Source of the DNA: Orychophragmus violaceus
Lineage: Eukaryota > Streptophyta > Magnoliopsida > Brassicales > Brassicaceae
Assembly: GCA_030180135.1 (NCBI GenBank)
Contig: CM058235.1
Coordinates: 92,852,535 to 92,916,534 of the forward strand
Length of the DNA: 64,000 nucleotides
Direction: 5' to 3'
Under the pieces are notes generated by a model. It ran no database searches. It was given only the letters and a program-made list of their open reading frames with translations, and was not told the DNA's origin. Of the stretch, positions 43,097 through 52,310 are shown piece after piece; within the stretch, counting starts at the first letter, position 1; the number at the start of each line of letters is the position of its first letter. The position numbers and the translations under genes were made by a program.

Positions 43097-43725
43097 TGTT
43101 GGAAAGTTTAGACTCTTGGTTCAATTCTCAGATTAGTTGAACCTACTAAACATGCATTAGATCTAGGTGTTCTTATTTAGAAACATATGATCTCACCTTT
43201 TACCTGTTTGTTTGCAGCGGAATTGATGAACAGGTCAATGATCAGGGAGATACACCGAGAGATGGATCCTCCAAAGGCTCACACACGCAATCACCGGAAA
43301 TTGGCTGCTAGACCACCAGGAAGAGAGGCGCAGAGAGAGGAGAGAAATCGCGGCTAGGGTTGGGTTAAGGGAGAAGAGAATTGGCTTTTAGTCATTTAAA
43401 AGCCTTCTCTTTCCCTTTTGGGCTTTTGGGCCCAATCTGATTAAATTCCATTTAATCAGACCCATTAGTCTTTCTCTCTTAGTACGACAAATGCCTAGCA
43501 CTTTTGTCGTACTTCTGCTAAGCCGTTCCAACATTATTTCCAGCTAGCTTAAGCGTGTGACCCATATGGGATCATACAATAAAGGCAATAAGTCCAAGAC
43601 TTATAGATCATGAGCGGACTCTAGCAAGCCATCATGACCCCCAGCATTGTATGACTTATGTCTGATCACTGACATACTCTTACGTTATAGAGACAGTACA
43701 GAGATTGCTGGACACAATTCCAACA
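43097..43725 (-). repeat. Element D 5' LTR (629 bp)
   Basis: Base for base the same as 38765-39393 as far as I can read. Confidence 0.94.
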
Positions 43726-43730
43726 GCTTT

Positions 43731-44306
43731 GTATTAGATTGTGCTATCTACAGGGAGAGATTCGAAAGATCTCTATGTGATCTTGGTTCTAGTGTGAATC
43801 TTATGCCTTTCTCAGTTGCTAAGAGGCTCGGGATGACTGACTTTATACCCACTAGGATATCACTGGTTTTGGCAGATAGAACAATCAGGATTCCCGAAGG
43901 ATTATTGGAGGATGTGCCCATAATGATTGGCCAATGTGTGATTCCTACTGACTTTGTGGTTCTGCAGTATGGAGAGGAACCAAAGGATCCACTAATTTTA
44001 GGCAGGCCTTTCTTAGCTACAGTTGGTGCGATGATTGACTGTCAAGGAGGTAGAATAGTTCTGAATGTGGGTGATCTGAAGATGAGTTTTGATATGGACA
44101 AGCTGGTAAAGAGACCAACCATCGACGGACAGACCTTCTATGTTGATACACTAGGTGATTTGGCTGCAGAGTACTTTCACAAGTCACATGCTGAAGATCC
44201 ACTAGAAAGAGCTTTACTGAGCTCTATATTGGAGCTAGAGTACCTACAGGACGAACCCGCGATGTGCTATGCGAGACTGATGGATTCGGTTGAAGCGGTG
44301 ATGTAG
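43731..44306 (+). pseudogene. Protease region of element C
   Basis: In phase with gag before copia D. Contains the aspartic protease core LCDLGSSVNLMPFSVA, then PEGLLEDVPIMIGQCVIPTD, ILGRPFLATVGAMIDCQGG and MDKLVKRPTIDGQTFY, the Athila order. A TAG at 44304-44306 stops the frame, which continues in the same phase into the RT linker. A palindrome pair (44330, 44351) follows. Confidence 0.82.
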
Positions 44307-45844
44307 GTGGAAGTGTCTGACGCGACGATGCAACGATCGACACCAACTAAGCATCGGTCGTTGCAAGTCGACAGAGACTGGGCCGAGGATAAAGCTCCAA
44401 AAATAGAGCAGAAACAACTTCCATCCGGGCTAAGGTACGCATTTCTTGGACCGATTTCAACTTATCCAGTGATTGTCAATGCTAGTCTGAACAACGCAGA
44501 GCTAACTTTACTGCTAAGCAAGCTGCGCAAGCATCACAAAGCTCTTGGCTATTCTCTTGATGACATTTCAGGTATCTCACCTGAGCTGTGCATGCATCGG
44601 ATACATCTTGAGGATGAGTCTAAGACATCTATTGAGCATCAGAGAAGGCTTAATCCTAATCTACAGGAAGTGGTTAAGAAGGATATTATGAAACTCCTGG
44701 ATGCTGGGATTATCTATCCTATTTCAGACAGTGATTGGGTAAGTCCAGTGAGAAGAATGAGCTGATCCCTACTAGGACTGTGACGGGCCACAGGATGTGC
44801 ATATATTACAGGAAGCTGAATGCTGCAACCAGAAAGGATCACTTTCCCTTGCCTTTTATTGATCAAATGCTGGAGAGGTTAGCTAATCATCCTTACTACT
44901 GCTTCCTCGATGGATACTCAGGTTTCTTTCAGATTCCTATCCACCCAGAAGATCAGGGAAAGACCACTTTCACTTGCCCATATGGCACATTCGCTTACCG
45001 TAGGATGCCTTTTGGACTCTGTAATGCTCCAGCCACCTTCCAGAGATGCATGATGTCCATATTCACTGATATGATTGAGGACTTCATGGAGGTATTCGTG
45101 GATGACTTCTCAGTCTATGGATCATCTTATAATGATTGCTTAGATAATCTGTGCAAGGTGCTGACTAGATGCGAAGAGAAGCACTTGGTCCTTAACTGGG
45201 AAAAATGCCACTTCATGGTTAGAGATGGTATTATTCTTGGACATAAAGTATCTGAAGCAGGGATCGAAGTGGACCGCGCTAAGATTGAGGTAATGACCAA
45301 CCTTCAGGCGCCTGATTCTGTTAAGTCTATAAGAAGCTTTCTTGGACATGCTGGCTTCTATAGACGGTTCATCAAAGACTTCAGTAAGATTGCTAGGCCA
45401 CTAACTGCTTTGCTGTGTAAGGATACCAAATTTGAGTTCAATGCAGACTGTCAGACTGCATTTGAACAAATCAAGCAGGCATTAGTGAGTGCTCCAATAG
45501 TTCAGCCACCAGATTGGGATCTACCTTTTGAGGTTATGTGTGATGCAAGTGATTTTGCTGTAGGAGCTGTTCTGGGACAGAAGAAGGACAGAAAGCTTCA
45601 TGCTATCTATTATGCTAGTAGGACACTAGATGATGCACAGAGAAACTATGCAACCACAGAGAAGGAGCTGTTGGCTGTTGTCTTTGCATTCGAGAAATTT
45701 CGCCCCTATCTTGTTGGCTCCAAGGTGATTGTTCTTACTGATCATTCAGCCCTGAAGTATCTGATGCAGAAGAAGGATGCTAAGCCAAGATTGTTAAGAT
45801 GGATTCTGTTGCTTCAGGAGTTTGACATTGAAGTAAGGGACTAG
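44307..45844 (+). pseudogene. Reverse transcriptase and RNase H of element C
   Basis: The linker and RT N-terminus run at 44307-44765 (LRYAFLGP, LNPNLQEVVKKDIMKLLDAGIIYPISDSDWVSPV is the family's start of RT). A deletion of roughly 30-40 bp after SPV shifts the frame. RT resumes at about 44750 with NELIPTRTVTGHRMC, FLDGYSGFFQI, MPFGLCNAPATFQRCM and the catalytic FVDD (45094-45105). RNase H follows with FEVMCDASDFAVGAVLGQ and ATTEKELLAVVFA and LTDHSALKYL. A TAG (45842-45844) replaces an expected Lys. Confidence 0.85.
44330..44364 (+). repeat. CGATCG palindrome pair, protease-RT linker of C
   Basis: GCAACGATCGACAC (44330) and GCATCGGTCGTTGC (44351), 21 bp apart. Confidence 0.85.
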
Positions 45845-45883
45845 AAGGGAGTTGAGAATGGAGTTGCTGATCATCTTTCAAGG

Positions 45884-47467
45884 ATGCTGGTTGAGGAAGA
45901 CGTGCCCATCAATGATTATTTGCCTGAGGAAAACGTCAATATGATTGGTACAATTTTTCAGACTGATTTGGGCAGGGAGTTGCAGAACTGTCGGGACAAT
46001 CGCACAGTGTCGATCGAAGCCACATTGGCAACAGTCGATACAAGTATCGGGGAAGCAACGATCGACACATGCACACGCAACGGTCGATGCATACCTGATA
46101 CGAACCGAGAATCCTTAAGTATCAGAATTGGGAATTATGACTTCGAAATTGCTGCTGTAGCAACCACTGATCGACCCTGGTATGCAGATATAGCTAATTA
46201 CCTTGCTGCTGAGACTGAACCAGATGATTTAAAGGGTTATGCAAAGAAAAAGTTCTTTAGGGAGCTTAGAAGATACTATTGGGATGAGCCTTATCTCCAT
46301 AAGCACTGTTCAGATGGTCTTTACAGGAGATGCGTTGCTGAATCAGAAGTTCCAGACATCCTCTTCCACTGTCATGGATCAGATTATGCTGGACATTTTG
46401 CTACATTCAAGACTGTGTCTAAAGTTCTGCAAGCAGGTTTCTGGTGGCCTACAATGTTTAGAGACACTCATTCTTTCATCTCTCAGTGTGATGCCTGTCA
46501 GAGGAGAGGGAAAATAAGCAAGAAGCATGAGATGCCTCAGAATTTCATTCTGGAAGTTGAGGTTTTCGATTGCTGGGGCATAGATTTCATGGGTCCTTTT
46601 CCCTCATCCTATGGGAATAAATTCATCTTGGTTGCTGTGGACTATGTGTCTAAGTGGGTAGAAGCAATAGCTAGTCCAACCAATGATTCTTCGGTGGTCA
46701 TTAAGCTGTTTAAGACCATCATATTCCCCAGATTTGGAGTACCTCGTATAGTGATTAGTGATGGAGGATCTCATTTTATCAATAAGGTCTTCGAGAAGCT
46801 GCTGAAGAAGCATGGAGTTCATCACCGATTCGCTACTCCTTATAACCCTCAGACTAGTGGACAAGTCAAGGTTTCTAACAGGCAGATTAAGGAGATCCTT
46901 GAGAAGACAGTTGGAAAGACAAGGAAAGATTGGGCAGCAAAGCTGGATGATGCATTATGGGCTTACAGGACAGCATTCAAGACACCACTTGGGACCACTC
47001 CATTCCATCTGCTATATGGAAAAGCATGTCATCTGCCAGTAGAGCTTGAGCACAAAGCAGCATGGGCTGTAAAACAGATGAACTTTGATCTTAAATCTGC
47101 TGCAGAAAGGAGATTAGTGCAGCTTAATGAGTTGGATGAGATTAGATATTTTTCCTATGAGAACTCAAAGATGTACAAGGAGAGGACTAAGGCATATCAT
47201 GACAAGAAGATTGTCTCCAGACACTTTGAGCCTAATGATCAAGTACTTTTGCATAACTCTCGTTTGCATTTGTTTCCAGGTAAGCTGAAATCAAGGTGGT
47301 CTGGTCCTTTCACAATCAAAGAGGTGCGTCCATATGGAGCTGTCGTTCTAGCTGACAAGGAAGGTAATGAATTCACTGTGAATGGACAAAGGGTGAAACA
47401 TTATTGGGCTAAGGCCGAGATTCCAGAAGGTCAGATTGTGCCTCTGGATGATGCTCCCTCTACCTAA
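45884..47467 (+). pseudogene. Integrase of element C (open frame)
   Basis: 527 codons continue the pol frame after the TAG at 45842. The HHCC zinc domain is seen as HCHGSDYAGH and CDACQRRG. The catalytic core is GIDFMGPFP, VISDGGSHF and an IKEILEK segment (D, D, E). A C-terminal GPF/Y-type module reads SRWSGPFTIKEVRPYGAV. This domain is intact in itself, but it lies downstream of three stops and a frameshift. The linker before it encodes palindromes (46007, 46055, 46077). Confidence 0.85.
46007..46090 (+). repeat. CGATCG palindromes, RNase H-integrase linker of C
   Basis: GTGTCGATCGAAGC (46007), GCAACGATCGACAC (46055) and GCAACGGTCGATGC (46077); the last two are 22 bp apart. Confidence 0.82.
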
Positions 47468-47479
47468 ATTAGCTGAAGC

Positions 47480-47525
47480 GTCAAGCTATTGACGTTAAAC
47501 AAGCGCTGAGTGGGAGGCAACCCAC
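47480..47525 (+). other. Twin hairpins after the pol stop, element C
   Basis: GTCAAGCTATTGAC (47480-47493) and GTGGGAGGCAACCCAC (47510-47525), starting 13 bp after the TAA. Confidence 0.68.
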
Positions 47526-48755
47526 TGTTTTCGTTTTTGCATTTTAATTTTAGTGTTTTTGTAGGATTTTACGTTTTGTTTCTGGTTTTGGTGAGTTTTT
47601 GTTTGCAGGTCTCGATCGTCACAACACGAAAGAAATCGCATTGCAGCGATCGTTGCGGTCCTAAGCAACGATCGACCCACAACGAAAAATCGCACAGCAA
47701 CGGTCGATGCACCTAGTGCAACGATCGATGCCTGAGCGACAGAGGTAAAAATCCGACAGAACTCAACATATCTTAAACAAATTTTTATTTCTTTTTGGCC
47801 AATCCTTCGCTTGACACTACTGGGGACAGTGTGTCTTAAGTGTGGGGAGGTTCTACTAACTTCTTTCTTTTTGTTTTCTTAGAGTCGGTTAAATTTTTTA
47901 AAAAATTTGTTTTATTGAGTCAAAACTATTAAGTAAGAAACAATGATTTTTTGAGAAGATTAGCAGCACTTGCAGGAACTTAAGTAACCATTGGGATGAA
48001 GCTGCATATTATCTGTGACTATTAGAAAACCCAGACACAGATCAGCCTACTGAGAACACCCACATCGCTTCAGGTATCAAAGGATCCTTTTACTGACTTC
48101 AAACCTAATACTGACTTAGATTTCTCACCTAAGGGCTTGGTATACTTTGTGTCGGATTCCCTTGTTAGTTCTGACACAGCCTGTAAACATGTCCTATTTA
48201 TTTCCCTTCTCCCCTTCCATAAAAAAAAAAGATAATAAACTGAGGATGAGTTAGTAACTCTGAAGTAATCATGGAAATGGTAGCTACAACTTTCATATCC
48301 TGTGCATCCATGGAATGTGTCCAAAGTACACCCCTTAACGGGAAGAGCACTGATAAAAAAAAAAATGATACCCAATGGGGAAAAATCAGAATGCTAAGGA
48401 AGGGAAAAGAGAAGAAAGGGACTAGAGAAAGATAGTATGGTGGTCTAGAGCTTATAAGGTAAGAGTCCATGTGCCTTTGATCGATACTCCTTAGGTGAGA
48501 CCGCACTTAAATACTTGCATAAGTCAATAGGGAGAATTTGAATGCGTGAATGTGATTGTGGAGTTTACTTAGGACAGTTGCTAAGTGTGGGGGAATTATA
48601 TGTTGGTCTTGATGTCTGCAGGTTGATTCTTTCATGTGGTTTACTAAGGGGAATCTGAGTGTTGTTGCTTCTAGGATGAAAAGAGTTTCTGAAGAGTTTT
48701 CAAACCTCTTCACTACATTCTAGTTCTCTGTTTTGCTTGAGGGCAAGCAAAGGCT
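47526..48755 (+). other. Element C 3' non-coding region
   Basis: No env-like ORF. It contains a palindrome cluster (47609-47731), the GACACTACTGGGGACAGTGT inverted repeat near 47813, polypurine tracts at 47838-47851 and 48583-48597, and a block near 48200-48330 shared with Ath1. Confidence 0.75.
47609..47731 (+). repeat. CGATCG palindrome cluster in C 3' region
   Basis: At least five units, including GCAGCGATCGTTGC, GCAACGATCGACCC, GCAACGGTCGATGC and GCAACGATCGATGC, mostly 21-22 bp apart within pairs. Confidence 0.83.
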
Positions 48756-48769
48756 AAGTGTGGGGGAGT
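48756..48769 (+). other. Element C polypurine tract
   Basis: AAGTGTGGGGGAGT directly before the 3' LTR. Confidence 0.87.
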
Positions 48770-49961
48770 TGATATATCATGGTTTTTACCGGTTTTATGC
48801 CATGATATAAGTATGTTTTAGAGTCTTTTTGTGTTCTTTTAAAGTCTATTACATATATAATCAGGTTTGGAGCAGAATTGGAGATATTGGAGCATTTTGG
48901 GGATTTTTGGAGTGTTTGGCCGAGAGATTGAGCTCACTGTCCAGAAATCAGGATTGCATCGATCAACACACCTTTGGTGTCGATCGACACACTAGCGAGA
49001 TGGGCCGATTCGGCGGTTTAATGAAGATTTAAGATTTTGCACTTTGGCCCAGAAGTTTCCAGTATTTACAAAGAAGCTCCAGCCGAGATTAAGCCTATAT
49101 AATTAGGATTTTAGTGTTTTATTTACTTACGCTTTCATAATTAAGAGCAGAGAGTTTTTAGAGCTATTGGGGCTGATCTGATCATGTACTTCACTTTATT
49201 TTGGAGAAGATTTCGAACCCCTTTATTTATTTAATCTCTTTTATGCAATCTATTAATTCATTGATTATGTTTACATCTTCTATGTCTGAGTAGATTCATA
49301 GTTAGGTTCAGGGTTTCTCATTAAGGATTTTATGACTTGCTAGACTTGTTTAATTCAGTTAAGGATTCACATGAATAGAATGTTCTTCGATTAAATTGTG
49401 CTTAATGCTAGTTCTAACCTGATCAATTAGAATCTAGATCTTAGGTTTCTAAATACGACACGAGAGTGTGGTTTAGAATCTGAACTATTTAGGTTGAGCA
49501 ATTAAATTATTCGCAAAGGAATTTGGTTTAGTTTAATTGTGAACATATCAAACTTCAAATTAATGCTGGTTTAATCTGTTAGCAATTGCAAAGGAATTTG
49601 GATTACTGCACTTAGACTTAGAGAATTCTCGCAAAGGAATTTGGTTAATTCTATATCCGTGATTTGAGTTCTAGGACTGTGCTTAATTAGATCCTGGCTG
49701 ATTGATTTGTCTGCTTGTCTGATTTCCTGAGAACACCCTAGACTTAGCGCCTTTAATTAACTGCTTTCACCACCGATAATTTGCTACTTGTTTACTTTCT
49801 CGCTTTGCTATTTAGTTTACTACAAATTGCTTTCTTCTTAGTTTAAATCTCTATAGTTCTAATCTATCGAGACCAGAGTCTCTGTGGATTCGATACCCTA
49901 TATACTACAATCACTTAACTGTGCACTTGCAGTAGAATAGGATTAAAACCTGACCCTATCA
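48770..49961 (+). repeat. Element C 3' LTR (1192 bp)
   Basis: Same length as the 5' LTR with around a dozen or so substitutions by eye. Hairpins at 49458-49469, 49514-49525, 49589-49600 and 49632-49643 are all kept. Confidence 0.92.
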
Positions 49962-49966
49962 ACCAC

Positions 49967-50908
49967 TCAACTGTTGCTTCTGGTCCCTTTCTTCTCTTTT
50001 CCCATCCTTAGCACTGATTTTTCCCCACTGGGTATCATTTTATTTTTTCTATCAGTGCTCTTCCCTTACTGGGGCATACTTTGGACATGTTTCCATGGAT
50101 GCACATGAGGTAATAGGGGTCTTTACCACTCCCGCGACCACTTCGAAGCTACTAGCTTATCCTCAGTTTATCTCTTTTTTTTTTTACTTTCAAGGAAGGA
50201 GAGAAGGGAACCATAATCAGACAGGTTTACAAGCTGTGCCAGAACCAACAGAGGAATCCGACTCGAAGTATACCAAGCCCATAGGAGAGAAAATTAAGTC
50301 AAGTTAAAGGTGAAGTCAAGTAATGGATTCTCTGAATACCTGAAGTGATATGGGTGTCCTTAGTAGGCTGGTCTGTGTTGGGTTTTCTAATAGTCATAGA
50401 TCATTTGCAACTCATCCAATGGTCACTTAAGTTCCTACAAGTGTGGTAGTCTCCTCAAAAAGTCCTTGTTTCCTACTCATTTTGACTCAATAAAACAAAT
50501 GTGGACTGACTCTAAGAAAACAAAAGCGGTGCGTCAGTAGCTACCTCCCCCACACTTAAAACACACTGTCCCCAGTGGTGTCAAGCTCAGGATTGGTGAG
50601 AAAAATCGGAATGAAGAGAATCCGAACAGAGTCAGAACACTTACCTGTCGTCGGCCTGCGTCGATCGATGCCACAAGTGGTGTCGATCGATGCCAGGCGA
50701 ATATGCTCGCGGTTATATAGATAACCAGTGTCTGAACCGCAATTGAATCGGCAAACCGTAAATCGCGTCTGCGTCAACCGATACAAAGGATGTGTCGATC
50801 GATGCTAGGCGATTCTGCCTGTTTCTCACGCTTTTGAACACACCAAAACAGAAAAATCAAAAACACCAAATCAAAACAAAAAAAATAACTAGAAAAACGA
50901 ACCGACTA
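49967..50908 (-). other. Element E 3' non-coding region beyond C
   Basis: Continues 34876-35187. Holds the conserved GACACTACTGGGGACAGTGT-type repeat (near 50565), a polypurine tract copy (50543-50557) and two palindrome pairs (50658/50680 and 50771/50792, spacings 22 and 21). No gene. Confidence 0.78.
50658..50805 (-). repeat. Two CGATCG palindrome pairs, E 3' region
   Basis: GCGTCGATCGATGC (50658) with GTGTCGATCGATGC (50680); GCGTCAACCGATAC (50771) with GTGTCGATCGATGC (50792). Confidence 0.85.
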
Positions 50909-50954
50909 GTGGGTTGCCTCCCACTCAGCGCTTATTTTAAGTCATTAGCTTGAC
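50909..50954 (-). other. Twin hairpins after the gag-pro stop, element E
   Basis: Minus strand GTCAAGCTAATGAC (50941-50954) then GTGGGAGGCAACCCAC (50909-50924). Confidence 0.68.
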
Positions 50955-50966
50955 TGTGGCAGGTGG

Positions 50967-51272
50967 TCAGATGTCAGGTGGTTTCGCCAAAGGCAGAGCG
51001 TGCCTTTGCGAAATTCTTCTCATCCATGGTGGCGTATAAGCATTGTGTGCATGAGACTGACCGAGGAACTTGGGAACAACATCAAGGTCAGGTGGAATAT
51101 TTCGTTTCCTGACTCTATTCCCTGCAAAATCAGCATCAGAGTTAGCATGCTTAAGGCCAGATGCATACCTTGGCTTGATCAGATGTGGCTTAGATGTGAT
51201 GTTTGAAGCTTTCTGCTTAAGAGCAGGTACAGGCTTTGAAGATGTTAGAGCAGGCTCAGCAGGAATTGCCAT
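50967..51272 (-). CDS. Conserved Athila tail after protease, element E
   Basis: 101 codons shown, in phase with weak protease remnants upstream. It has the same sequence blocks as Ath1 13800-14115: SSKPVPALKQKA, SDADFAGNRVRKR, PPDLDVVPKFLGQSHAHN and TPPWMRRISQRHALPLAKPPDI, ending at the same residue. The tail stays conserved while the protease parts are broken, and RT is absent in both elements, which points to a shared non-autonomous ancestor. Confidence 0.55.
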   Translation of the reverse strand: MAIPAEPALTSSKPVPALKQKASNITSKPHLIKPRYASGLKHANSDADFAGNRVRKRNIPPDLDVVPKFLGQSHAHNAYTPPWMRRISQRHALPLAKPPDI

Positions 51273-52310
51273 CTTCTCCTCTCCAATATCAGTCTCTGGT
51301 TCTATCTCAACACTGAAGCTCTATTCAACAATGGTGGATTTCTGCAACCTATCCATCTTGAACTCTAAAGGCTGATCTCCCAGGTGGAGAGCAATCAAAC
51401 TCTGTCTCACATCGATTACAGCTCCAGCAGTGGCTAAAAAGGGCCTACCAATCAGTAGAGGATCGTCAGGCTCAATCTCATACTTCAGCACCACAAAGTC
51501 TGTTGGAATAAAGTAATTTCCAACTCTGAGAGGGATGTTCTCTAGAACTCCTTCTGGATATCTCTTTGATCGATCAGCTAGGATGAGAGAGATCCTAGTG
51601 GGCTGAAAGTCCTACAGTCCTGATCTCACAGCTACAGTGTATGGCATGAGATTCACGCTTGAGCCAAGATCACACAAAGATCTCTTGAATCTGTCTTTGT
51701 AGATAGAACAGTCTAACATAAAACTCCCTGGATCTTTTAGTTTCTCAGGAATCCTACCATGAATAACAGCATCGCCCACTTCACAGATCATCAATACACT
51801 TTCTTCTTCAGTCATGTTACAATAAATTAGGTCTGTAACACATCTCCTCACCATAGGAATGTTCTTAACATCATCAATCAATTGGGCTTCAGTTAGCTTA
51901 TCTCTCATCATCTTCATGTACTTTTCTAACTGAATCTCTTGCTTAGACTTCCTTGGGAAAGGAATCTTTGGTTTGTAGACTTTTTCTTCAACCATATTCG
52001 GCCTCTCTGGACAAATTGGCTGCTCACGCCCATGGTGTCGATCGACACTAAAGTGGTGTCGATCAACAATGACTCGATTCGAGTCGACCTTGATGTCGAG
52101 GTGGGTCGATTTTGGTCCGTCATGAAAACTCGAAAGTGGTGTCGACCGACACACATCTGTGTCGACCGACACACATCTGTGTCGACCGACACACATCTGT
52201 GTCGATCGACACAGTGTCTTTATTTCGAATTTCTCTCGGGTTTTGCAGCTCCAAAACCTTAGTATCATGATTCTGCTCAGCTTCTTCTTCTGCCAAAGCT
52301 GCCTTAACAT
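51273..52310 (-). pseudogene. Protease region of element E
   Basis: The frame 51612-52310 runs from the palindrome repeat linker through KPKIPFPRKSKQEIQ, a KNIPMVRRCVTDLIY segment and PEKLKDPGSFMLDCSIYKDRF to LCDLGSSVNLMPYTVA, the protease core, and stops at a TAG (near 51612). Remnants (DDPLLIGRPFLATAGAVID) continue to 51400 with another stop. The frame is not in phase with the gag ORF; the switch lies in the 20-bp tandem repeat. Confidence 0.78.
52035..52213 (-). repeat. Palindromes and 20-bp tandem repeat in E gag-protease overlap
   Basis: A pair at 52035/52056 (spacing 21). Then four head-to-tail 20-bp units starting at 52139, 52159, 52179 and 52199 (GTGTCGACCGACACACATCT; the last has CGATCG). 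Because 20 is not a multiple of 3, each unit changes the reading frame. Confidence 0.9.

Larger units (their letters stand above)
38760..43730 (-). mobile_element. Copia element 'D', identical LTRs, almost empty interior
   Basis: A 4.96-kb minus-strand copia with target duplication GCTTT (38760-38764, 43726-43730) in the gag-pol frame of element C. LTRs 38765-39393 and 43097-43725 are both 629 bp and I find no difference between them. The interior holds only the RT end plus RNase H (40251-41279); gag, protease, integrase and most of RT are missing. It belongs to the Ins2/G family by LTR and leader similarity. Confidence 0.94.
35188..49966 (+). mobile_element. Athila element 'C' with full gag-pol, split by copia D
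   Basis: Flanked by ACCAC duplications (35188-35192, 49962-49966) within element E. Both LTRs are 1192 bp (35193-36384, 48770-49961). Domain order is gag, protease, RT, RNase H, integrase, so Ty3/gypsy, Athila lineage by primer site and by similarity to Ath1 and E. The coding frame is damaged by three in-frame TAG codons and one deletion frameshift. There is no env-like ORF. Copia D is inserted between gag and protease. Confidence 0.93.
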
